Part shown: positions 56,120 to 64,000 of the stretch, piece after piece
Layout of the letters: each line of letters opens with the position of its first letter
How positions within the stretch are numbered: position 1 is the stretch's first letter
Origin: Diphasiastrum complanatum
Taxonomy: Eukaryota; Streptophyta; Lycopodiopsida; Lycopodiales; Lycopodiaceae
Direction: 5' to 3'
Assembly (NCBI GenBank): GCA_029204225.1
Contig: CM055103.1
Coordinates: 4,246,114 to 4,310,113 of the forward strand
DNA length: 64,000 nucleotides
Made by a program: the position numbers and the translations under genes
The notes under the pieces: generated by a model
Database searches by the model: none
The model's input: only the letters and a program-made list of their open reading frames with translations
What the model was told of the DNA's origin: nothing

Positions 56120-56508
56120 CTGCACCCAGAGGACACGCCAGTATTCATATGAATATCACAATCATGTACAAACACATGAGACCAGAATACTCATGATTAT
56201 GAAACTATTAATAACTTTGCAGAAGCAATAACATAAGTTCCAAAGAGAGAACAACCAAAGCAACGGAACAAAGAAAATAGGCACGGACACAAGCGTCTCA
56301 GCCCAGATTATTCATTTTTTTTACGGAAATGGATAAATGTATCTTTTTTTTATGATGGCCAATTGCTCACCTTCGATGGTGTTACATATCTACATGCATG
56401 TATCTTGTATTATGAAATGATTTGTGGGCTGTGCATTTCACTAGCTGGCATTGTATTGTGCTAGGATGTATATAGTGAATGAATATCTATTGGCATTATG
56501 TCTATTAT
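56120..56508. other. TPP2 intron flank, nothing recognised
   Basis: AT-rich sequence upstream (gene sense) of the exon starting at 56119. Confidence 0.5.
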
Positions 56509-56662
56509 TGTGAAAAGTTTTTTACACTTGGTGTGTGTGGTCGGGCTAGGGATTGAACATAGGACCCCTCCCATTCCGGTGGGGTGCTCTACCATTGAGC
56601 TACCCATCCATTTGTGTTCCAAGAGTGTTGAGCAAGGGCTATAGCCTTGACACTTTCTAACA
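56509..56662 (-). repeat. TRIM 3' LTR
   Basis: 154 bp, minus strand TGTTAGAAAGTGTCAAGG ... CTTTTCACA. Highly similar to 56736-56892. Confidence 0.92.
56538..56609 (-). other. tRNA-like sequence in TRIM 3' LTR
   Basis: 72 nt that fold as a cloverleaf: acceptor GGATGGG with CCCGACC (6 of 7 pairs, one being G-T), D-stem GCTC/GAGC with loop AATGGTA, anticodon arm with loop CCGGAAT (two mismatches), variable GGGTC, T-stem CTATG/CCTAG with loop TTCAATC, discriminator A. The A-box region TAGCTCAATGG and B-box-like GTTCAATCC are present. U33 is replaced by C and some stems are imperfect, so a working tRNA is doubtful. A TTTT run lies about 25 nt downstream. Confidence 0.8.
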
Positions 56663-56675
56663 CTCCCCCTCAAGG
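56663..56675 (-). promoter_or_regulatory. TRIM polypurine tract
   Basis: Minus strand CCTTGAGGGGGAG directly before the 3' LTR. Confidence 0.85.
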
Positions 56676-56718
56676 CATAGCCCTTTTTAGCTACCGCCCA
56701 CCAAGACCACACCCACAA

Positions 56719-56735
56719 CCATGGCTCTGATAAAA
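56719..56735 (-). promoter_or_regulatory. TRIM primer-binding site
   Basis: Minus strand TTTTATCAGAGCCATGG directly after the 5' LTR; complementary to the initiator tRNA-Met 3' end apart from the first bases. Confidence 0.85.
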
Positions 56736-56892
56736 TGTGAAAAGTTTTTTACACTTGGTGTGTGTGATCGGCGGGCTAGGGATTGAACATAGGACCTCCC
56801 CCATTCTGGTGGGGTGCTCTACCATTGAGCTACCCGTCCATTTGTGTTCCAAGAGTGTTGTGCAAGGGCTATAGCCTTGACATTTTCTAACA
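56736..56892 (-). repeat. TRIM 5' LTR
   Basis: 157 bp, minus strand TGTTAGAAAATGTCAAGG ... CTTTTCACA. Confidence 0.92.
56768..56839 (-). other. tRNA-like sequence in TRIM 5' LTR
   Basis: Again exactly 72 nt. Same D- and T-arms as the other copy. The anticodon arm CCCCA-CCAGAAT-GGGGG pairs at four of five positions. The acceptor is weaker (GGACGGG with CCCGCCG, five pairs). The anticodon position would read AGA here and GGA in the other copy. Confidence 0.78.
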
Positions 56893-56897
56893 ATTAT

Positions 56898-57603
56898 AGC
56901 ACCCAACAGAAAAAAAGAGGCAAGCAATCTTTGACCTTATAGAATCCACTTCAATGGCTAACCACAACGGCCAATTTTGTGAGGGCTCTAGTCAAACTTG
57001 TGAACTCAAGATAGCTGATATCCAAATGAAGCTCCTCCCTATCGAGCTATCTAGATCATGACTCGCAAAGGGTTTATTATGGCCTTGACAAGATTTCCCT
57101 TAATTAGCAGCCAGCCTCATGCCGAGACATGATCATTGGTCACCTTGACCATCTCGGATACTCCCCGATATAGCTAACTGCAGTCCTGGAAACTAGAGCC
57201 ATGGCGACCATCCTTAACCCACATTTCAGGCTCACCTCAGAGTGTTATGTTTGCAACTGAACCCTAACAATCCTTCACCCTCATAAAATCATCGGTCCTT
57301 CATGAAAATGTCTAGATATAGCTGAATAAGTTTTATGTTTTTTGGTTTCTATTTGCATGTTTTCTTTTTGTATGTTCTCTTTGCAAGTTTTTGTCTAGTT
57401 TGAGCATAGAATGGGTCTTCGTTGCCCGTTCCGAAATGAAATGCGTTTCAGAAAGATGTTACGGAATGGGCCTTGAAAAAAAAATATTCGATTCACACTA
57501 TTTTAGAAGTTAAAAACCAAAAATTTAAAAAACTTGGGGGTTTAAGGTATTCAAAGGGATGCCTTTAGGGATAGATAAAAACCATGGAATTCTAGGAACA
57601 AGC
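56898..57603. other. Intron sequence with one word-repeat scrap
   Basis: No gene. 57428-57475 has CCGTTCCGAAATG, GCGTTTCAGAAAG and ACGGAATGGG words followed by an A-run, like an end of the hAT MITE family. Confidence 0.45.
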
Positions 57604-58053
57604 TGTTAGGGACCCAACTCCCTTGGGTCCCAAACCTAAACTTGAGACTGGATGATTATTGGGCCTGTTGACTTGACCGGTGACTCATGAACCTGCATGG
57701 TTGCCACGTGTCGTGATCTAGGACGTGCGCATGGCTTGGAGTCTCCCACCTTTGGAGGTATACAAGGGGAGGAGGACACATTTGCCATCCATTCTATCTA
57801 CCTAGGAGGAGGTGGATGGAAAGTGGTGTGCACGGCCAGGATGAGTGCTAGCTTGAGGCAGCAGATGGCTGAGAGCCTAGGCAATGGTATGGGACACTGT
57901 CTAGGATGGAGGTCGGATCTTGCTTGATACGGTCACAGGCCAAGGCACGAAGGGTGGACCCGGATTAGGTCCTACGGCGGAATGGAACGTGAATCGTTCG
58001 GTCTCTTGTGGTTAACCGGCACCTGGAGGTTTGCGGTAAGAGAGTGTATAACA
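57604..58053 (+). repeat. Gypsy LTR copy 1
   Basis: 450 bp, TGTTAGGGACCC ... TATAACA. Closely similar to 59038-59486. The adjoining primer-binding site is decayed (TGATATCATAGCC). Confidence 0.85.
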
Positions 58054-58700
58054 TATGATATCATAGCCACTGCATGCCGAAAGCAGGTGTGTTGATCCGA
58101 AGTTGGTTTCTTGTAAAGTTTTTGATCTTTCGATAAAATTCAATAGGCGGGAAATGTACTTTTTTTACATTCTCAATTCCTTCTATCCGCTACTTTTTCT
58201 ATTTTGAAGCAAAAAAAAAACAGATGTTGGCACCTCAGTCCATTGCCACGTGGCTCTGTCCAGGTGTGGACAGGTGGCAGGGTGGAGGGGACTGCAGTTA
58301 CGCTCACACTGATGGTAGTAGACAGGTGTTTCGCGGACCCCCAACGTTAGGAAAAACAGTTATAGTCCGAGGAAGGATGTCTGTCCGCAGCCAGGGAAGG
58401 GAAAAAAACCAGCGATAGAGAGGGGGGGGGGGGTGATGCTGGCCGCCAGCTGGCAGGTATGCTAGCATGTGGCCAGGGTGTTGTGTGAAGGCCTAGGTGG
58501 CAAAGTAACGCCACTTGGCAGGTGTAGATCAAGCATGCAGAGGGAGGCATGCCTCTCCTATGCTAAACATCATGAGAAGAAGAGATGGAGGTGGTGGTGC
58601 ATCCTTCTCTTTGTTGTCTTTTAATCCTCATGGCAGCCATGGACAATACCATTTGGATTGTGAGGAGCCAACAAGTTTAGAGTTGTATCTACCTTCGTGT
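58054..58700 (+). mobile_element. Leader fragment attached to LTR copy 1
   Basis: Shares blocks with 59500-60290 (CACTGCATGCCGAAAGCAGG, CAGCCATGGACAATACC, GTATCTACCTTC). It stops before any gag code, so this copy is a 5' LTR plus leader remnant. Confidence 0.75.
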
Positions 58701-59037
58701 TAGGGGTATTCCCGTCATGGTTGTAAATAAATAAAATGTTAAAATTAATAGAAATAGGATGCGAGCGTCGTGGCATCCTGTGTGCATAAGCCCATGGCCC
58801 AATGAGCACTTGTAAATAATCTTTTTGGAATAAACTAGACTTTGGGCCATGTAATTCAAATAATATTAGAGGCCAAAGTTTAAGTTAAGTTTAAGTTAAT
58901 AAGTTTTTTGGATTAGTCAAAAGTCAAATGGTGGTAGGTGGGGTGTGCTTCTTCCAACACCATAGATTAGTTTGTGCTTCTTGTGGATGGTGTGGATTGC
59001 AATCCCATCCTTTGCAAGTAGCCAATAAGAAGCAAGG
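58701..59037. other. Spacer between gypsy copies
   Basis: AT-rich, no feature seen. Confidence 0.5.
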
Positions 59038-59486
59038 TGTTAGGGACCCAACCCCCTTGGGTCCCAAACCCAAACTTGAGACTGGACGATGACTGGGCCT
59101 GTAGACTTGACCGGTGACTCGTGAACCTGCATGGTTGTCACGTGTCATGATCCAGGAGTGCACATGGCTTGGAGTCTCTCTCCTTGGAGGTATACAAGGG
59201 GAGGAGGACTCATTTGCCATCCATTTTGTCTACCTAGGAGGAGGTGGATGGAGAGCGTGTGCACGGCCAGGATGTATTGAGAACGTGAGGCAGGAGATGG
59301 CTGAGAGCCTAGGCAGTGGTATGGAACGCCGTTTGGGATGGAGGTCGGATCCAGCTTGATACGGTCACAGGCCAGGGCACGGTGGGTGGACCCGGGATTA
59401 GGTCCTATGGCGGGGTGGAACGTGAATCGTTCGGTCTCTTGTGGTTAACCGGCACCTGGAGGTTTGCAATAAGTAAGTTTGTAACA
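59038..59486 (+). repeat. Gypsy 5' LTR (copy 2)
   Basis: 449 bp, TGTTAGGGACCC ... TTTGTAACA, followed by an intact primer-binding site. Confidence 0.9.
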
Positions 59487-59488
59487 TG

Positions 59489-59506
59489 TGGTATCAGAGC
59501 CACTGC
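59489..59506 (+). promoter_or_regulatory. Primer-binding site (initiator tRNA-Met)
   Basis: TGGTATCAGAGCCACTGC two bases after the LTR. Confidence 0.85.
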
Positions 59507-60354
59507 ATACTGAAAGCAGGTGCGTTGATCCGTAGTAGATTTCTTGTAACTTACGACACTTCTGACGGATTTCAAATCGGGTTTTAAACGCATTTTTTAT
59601 GCGTGTTTTTCTATTCTTCTTTCCGCTGTTTTTTTTGTAAATTTCAAGTAAAAAAGTTTCAAAAAAAGTGGTAGGGGCCCTAAGGAGGACCTGCCACATG
59701 GCACTGTCCAAGGTGGGACAGGTGGCGGTTCCTCTTCCGCTCCAAAACTGTAGTTTTTTGGGTCGTGATGGGCCCTCCTCAGCGAATAACAAACGGAAAG
59801 TATTTACATCGCTGTTTGACCAGCGGGATGGGTCAAGAAAGCTTGTAGGAAATCTGCCACGTCGCATGATATGGGCCAGGAGAAGTGGCAGCAGGTAGCG
59901 CCCTCCTATTCCGATGAATGTCTGATCTCCAACTGTAGAAATCGGGGCCCTCCCTGAAAGCTTACATCGATTTTCTTCTCCCTATTGCTGTCTGCCAGCG
60001 ATGGACAGGTAGAAGGTAAAACTAAAGTAAGAAGGGAGAAAGGGAATTGTAGGCCACCTGGCAGGTGCTAGAAGTGACCAATATGTTGAGGTGGAAGCTA
60101 AGTGGCAAGGCAAAGCCACTTGGCAGTTGGAAGGATGGCATGAAGAGGGAGGTATGCCTCTGTTTTATGTGAAAAGAGGTGGAGGTGGTGGTGCATCCTT
60201 CTCTTTGCCTTCTCTTATTCCTCTTGGCAGCCATGGACAATACCATTTGGTTTGTGAAGAGACAGCAAGAGTAGCCTTGTATCTACCTTCCTTGAGTAGC
60301 TTTTGATTCTCTTCTATCTTCTCTTCTTAATTCACCTCTCTTCTCTCTGTAAAA

Positions 60355-60630
60355 ATGGAGCCTACTCCTACTACACAGCCTATGTCCCCTGTTCATGAGG
60401 CTACAGTATCTACCTTTGTTTTAGACCCGGATGCTTTGATGCTGGCCATTAACAGTCTACAGCAACAGATTGTGGATATGCAAGCAAAGCATAGTCGGGA
60501 TCAGCAAGATCTCAAGGAATTGACGCAGCTAAGGCAATTGGTGCATCAACCCTTGTTCACTCCTGAAGTTTTTGCTGGGGAAAAGAAGGATAGAACCCCG
60601 GAGGCGGTCTTGCAATGGCTGGATCGATGA
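60355..60630 (+). pseudogene. Gypsy gag N-terminus, truncated
   Basis: MEPTPTTQPMSPVHEATVST, a coiled-coil stretch (LAINSLQQQIVDMQAKHSRD), then FTPEVFAGEKKDRTPEAVLQ WLDR and a stop. A frame-shifted continuation (KINLAVMYLRGKAFTW) shows the usual gypsy gag W-x-G-K-A region near 60670. The rest of gag and most of the protease are deleted: the code jumps to a VILGKEWL-type protease end near 60725. Confidence 0.8.
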
Positions 60631-60699
60631 AATTCGCACTTTTCCATGCACGATTCATCCGAGGACAACAAGATCAATCTCGCCGTCATGTACCTGCGA

Positions 60700-62140
60700 G
60701 GTAAAGCATTTACTTGGTGATGTTATACTTGGTAAAGAGTGGCTCTATGAGAGGAACAAGTCTGTGAAGAAAAACTATGTAACACACAGTTTGTCGTTCT
60801 TACATAACTGCTCACTCATAGATTTGAATGGAAATGTTGATATTTCTACTCCGTATATGCTTTCTGCTTTGGAAACTGTTAAATGTATGGATATTGTTGA
60901 TTGCAGTTCTTATTTATGTTGGTTAAAGGATTTTACTTACCATGAAGAACGTAGTTTGCAATTCTACAATCTCCAAATCGAATTAATGTCTAATAACCTA
61001 AAACAAGAAAACTCGTCGGAAGGTGAAATTTTTAGGAAACTTAGACAAGAATTTAACAATGTATTTCCTGAACAGCTTCCTGAGAGTCTTCCCCCCTCTA
61101 GGGGTGTTGACCATGGTATTAAACTGATTCCTGGTAGTTCTCCTATATCACTGTATCCATATAGGATGAGTACTACTGAAGAGGATGAGGTTTATAGGCA
61201 ACTGCAAAATTACCTTAAGATGGGCCATGTTAGGCCTAGTAAATCTCCCTGGGGGGCACCTGTGCTCCTTGTTGATAAAAAGAAGAAGGTACTCGTCTTT
61301 GTGTGGACTTTAAAAAGTTGAATAAGTTAACGATTAAAAACCGTTATCCTTTGCCGCGAATGGATGAACTGGTTGATTGACTGCATGGTGCAAAGTACTT
61401 CACCAAAATCGATTTGAGATCAGGGTATCATCAGATTCGCATAAAGACTGAGGATATTGAAAAAACCGGGTTTAGAACTAGGTGCGGCCATTATGAGTTT
61501 CTGGTTTTACCTTTTGGCTTGACAAATGCTCCAGCGATCTTCTTCGTCCATATCTGGAAAGGTTCGTAATAGTCTACTTAGATGATATTCTCATCTATAG
61601 TAAGACCTTGGAGGAGCATGAGGAGCATCTCAGGATTGTCTTAAAGTTACTTAGACAGGAGAAGCTTTTTGCCAAGGAGTCCAAATGTGTGTTCTTTCAA
61701 AAGAGATTGTTATACCTTGGTCACATTATTTCAGACCATGGGTTGGAAATTGACCCAAATAAAGTCCGACAAGTACGTGAATGGCCTATCCCTAAAACCA
61801 TCCGGGAGGTTAAGTCCTTTTTGGGCTTTACAAGGTTTTTTCATAGATTCATCTTGAACTATGCATTAATTGCATTGGCCTTGACGCAGAGGGGCTAAAA
61901 AAGTTAGCCGGCACAGTAAGTTCAGTCCTCCAGTTACTTGGACTGAAGAGTTGAATCGGAGTTTTGAGAACCTCAAATACTGTGTAACTACAACGCCTAT
62001 TCTACACATAGTGAGTCAAAGAAATCCTGAACTATGGAGTAGTTATTCTTGAACATCTGAATGGAAAACGTTTTGATAATCCAGTGAAAGGCAGCCGACT
62101 ACGCAAGTTTTGGCAGCCTACACCGCCAGTTCAGTTAGCA
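60700..62140 (+). pseudogene. Gypsy RT and RNase H start, broken
   Basis: Protease end (DVILGKEWLYERN), linker, then RT: FPEQLPESLPPSRGVDHGIK (about 61065), MSTTEEDEVYRQLQNYLKMG, PSKSPWGAPVLLV (about 61235), [16 protein letters not shown] (about 61400), [26 protein letters not shown] (about 61575), LGHIISDHGLEIDPNKV and SFLGFTRFFHRFI. Breaks include a frameshift near 61290, a TGA near 61378, a deletion near 61540 and a frameshift near 61895. No integrase and no 3' LTR follow. Confidence 0.9.
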
Positions 62141-62840
62141 TGATTGCGAATGATGCTTTTATTTTTAATGTTTTTCAATTTCTTGTTTTCACTACTTAAT
62201 TTATATTTTTTTTTGGAAAAGACAGCATATATGAAAAAGAAAAAAAATAAAAAACAAAAAAACAAAAAACTCAGGAAAGACTGATGAGCAAAAGTCAGAA
62301 ATGTCATCAGATCAGAAAAAATTGAAGGAAAGTATTTTCAGGTTTCAGATCTTTATGAGAAAATGACTTGGGAAATTACTATTTTAGTCATTTTTTGCAC
62401 AAACTGTATTAGAATTGTTCGCCGAGTTCTTAGAAGCAAGATCCACCTCAGATATACCCATACCGAGTTGGGCGAACGTTCTTTTCACCAGTTGGTACCT
62501 ATTTTGGAGTTAGGCGAATGATCAGAGATTTACCATTTTGGGAACCTTCGCCGAGCATCTTTTTGTACTTAGGAACCTTTGTGACATGCCATATGGATTT
62601 AAAATGCCAAATTTAGGTTCAGATCCTGAAAATTTGCATTTATGACAGTACCTGGGTGAAGGATGTCCTTGGGCGACGGATGAACCTTCGCCAGACCTGG
62701 AAAACCTTCGCCGGATAGGTTCAGTGCTTTAGAAACCTTCGCTGAGATTTTTATAACATATTTTCACAATACTGAGCATGCCTGGAAAGTTTGGTCTAGA
62801 ACTGAGCAGCCAAACTAGTACATTGTCTAATGGACCCTCC
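62141..62840. other. No gene; possible LTR U3 with GAACCTTCGCCG words
   Basis: After an A-rich tract (62215-62275), the stretch 62410-62750 contains at least five TTCGCCGAG/CTTCGCCG-type motifs. Its end leads into a TATA-like CCTATAAAAGGGC at 62850, so it is probably a U3 region of the next element. Confidence 0.4.
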
Positions 62841-62849
62841 AAATTAGCC

Positions 62850-62862
62850 TATAAAAGGGCAG
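62850..62862 (+). promoter_or_regulatory. TATA-box-like site
   Basis: CCTATAAAAGGGC, about 140 bp before an ATG at 63000 that opens a gag-like frame. Promoter function is inferred from position only. Confidence 0.45.
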
Positions 62863-62999
62863 AATTCGATTTCATTTCTCACTTGTGCTAGCGAAGCACT
62901 TGCCGATTTTTCCAGTGACCAAAGCCTTCCAAACTTTCCATATTGCTTTCTGTTATACACTCGCGCTCATTACTTTCAGTTTCTAACCTTGTTTCACCA

Positions 63000-63640
63000 T
63001 GTCTTCCACAGACACTTCTCAGTCGCCTCGCTATACTATCCATTGTGATGTCCCAGCTGCAACGGACATCATGATCCTTCCTAGCACAAGCATAGTCACT
63101 CAGTGGATGATCCTTGTGGAGCCTCTGCTCACTGCAATGGGTATTCATGAGAGAGCCTTCTCATGAAAAATTAACATGGATTTTATTACTCTTGCCTTCA
63201 GTACTTGGAAGTAAAATCCAATTTTTATATTCCCTTTCAAGGAGCCACACACAAGGTGCGCGTAACTGAAGCCGCCCTTGCTGCCATAGTGATAGTGTCT
63301 GGAACCCAAGCCTCACCAAATCATAAACAAGCAACAGGCTATTAAGCCTTATATTGATACTACCAATGATCTGTATTGGACAAATGACGGCTATCTTCTG
63401 GAGGCCATTACTGACCCTACTATCCATGTTGCTGCTCAACTCTCGATAATTTCGCAAATTCTGCATAGGATAAGTGAATCCCAAGCCAAGATAGCCAAGG
63501 CCCCTCAGGAACCATATAACTGGTTCAAAATCGTCTTCGGAGAGCTCAAACGAGCTATTAAGAGCAATACCAAGCAGCAGTTTGCTGCTGGCCAGTTATT
63601 GTCTCTCTTGCCGCCTCCCATCTTGACAATAAAATCCATA
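63000..63640 (+). pseudogene. Unrecognised, possibly retroelement capsid-like, frame-broken
   Basis: MSSTDTSQSPRYTIHCDVPA runs to a stop near 63166. Later pieces in other frames read ATHKVRVTEAALAAIVIVSG and KPYIDTTNDLYWTNDGYLLE, then QEPYNWFKIVFGELKRAIKS and KQQFAAGQLLSLLPPP. Mostly helical. No known domain recognised. Position after a TATA-like site suggests the first gene of a retroelement that continues beyond the window, but this is inference. Confidence 0.35.
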
Positions 63641-64000
63641 GGCATCGGCTGAATCATCACATTAGGCATCGAGTTCACATAGTCGACGTCATGTACGCAG
63701 CGAGATCGTCGTTCCAGACTCGCCTCCCGTGACACGTCGTCGTACTAGGTAACCAACCCCAGCTGCGCTTCCACCCCTGCTGCAATTCGCACTGAGGCTA
63801 CCCATTCCTCAATCCACTGATCAATCCCCTCGCCTCTGCTTCCTCACAGGGTCAGTCTGTGACAATTGGATCTACCGTTCCAATCCGCATCGAATTCCTC
63901 CCTCTCTACTATAAATAGTGCCAAACTCGAGTTTGGAAAACATGTTCATATCCTCATTTCAATACAAGTAGATTGGTTCTCTTATGGAACGGATTTGTGA

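Larger units (their letters stand above)
56509..56892 (-). mobile_element. TRIM retrotransposon with tRNA-like LTRs, 384 bp
   Basis: Two direct repeats (56509-56662, 154 bp; 56736-56892, 157 bp) with, on the minus strand, TGTTAG...TTCACA ends bracket a 73-bp interior. The interior begins (minus) with a TTTTATCAGAGCCATGG primer-binding site and ends with the purine tract TTGAGGGGGAG. The 5-bp sequence ATTAT is repeated exactly outside both ends (56504-56508 and 56893-56897). This is a complete terminal-repeat retrotransposon in miniature, with no coding capacity. Each LTR contains a 72-nt tRNA-like sequence. It lies about 390 bp upstream of the TPP2 exon at 56119, within an intron, in the gene's orientation. 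Confidence 0.92.

Noticed and set aside
56538-56839. Two functional tRNA genes
   Set aside because: They lie within LTRs of a complete TRIM, the position before the anticodon is C rather than U, and several stem pairs are broken. I annotate them as tRNA-like parts of the LTR.
63161-63735. Minus-strand frames near the right edge as TPP2 5' exons
   Set aside because: No subtilase motif (no DTG or HGTHVAG) and the plus strand gives more coherent helical peptides.

Overview
This is plant nuclear DNA. Its one host gene is tripeptidyl peptidase II (TPP2), read on the minus strand and stretched over at least 49 kb. I place 22 exons between 56119 and 6982. All introns are GT-AG and the reading phases agree at every junction. 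The exons run from the subtilase oxyanion-hole Asn and catalytic Ser towards the C-terminus. The N-terminal exons (catalytic Asp and His) must lie beyond the right edge, and the last C-terminal exons were not found. Long transposon-filled introns, a plant-type TPP2, and Copia, Ty3/gypsy, L1-type LINE, hAT and TRIM elements suggest a land plant with a large genome. A fern, another seed-free vascular plant or a gymnosperm would fit, but the species cannot be fixed from the sequence.

Layout, left to right. 1-590: LINE RT relic. 590-4000: degenerate Copia element with an in-place inversion inside its RT. 4006-5880: hAT relic. 5930-6600: LINE endonuclease relic. 6982-8456: six TPP2 exons. 8457-27135: one 18.7-kb intron holding a 5'-truncated Copia (10396-12820), LINE relics (13180-15430), and a gypsy-like LTR element (16411-25302) whose leader carries an apparently complete LINE (16927-21855). 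27136-28539: six exons. 28613-37700: a chain of hAT-type elements joined by (TA)n tracts, including a long member with a transposase gene and a second, convergent gene. 38027-39773: five exons. 40092-46025: Copia element with both LTRs and a 5-bp target duplication. 47791-48326 and 49648-50249: two hAT MITEs with 8-bp target duplications. 50518-50789: two small exons. 54338-55010: further MITE pieces. 55301-56119: three exons including the active-site Ser. 56509-56892: a TRIM retrotransposon with tRNA-like sequences in its LTRs. 57604-62140: gypsy LTRs and a degraded gypsy body. 62840-64000: start of another, unidentified retroelement-like unit.

Four observations stand out. (1) The 384-bp TRIM has a perfect 5-bp target duplication, and each LTR contains a 72-nt cloverleaf-like tRNA sequence with A and B boxes. 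(2) A hAT family keeps its terminal and body sequence, but its subterminal regions are packed with a short near-palindromic word that is uniform within a copy and different between copies. (3) The long hAT member has AT-hook motifs in its transposase tail and an extra charged coiled-coil ORF. (4) In the LINE, ORF1 and ORF2 are in the same frame, separated by one UAG, and ORF2 has no AUG ahead of its endonuclease domain.
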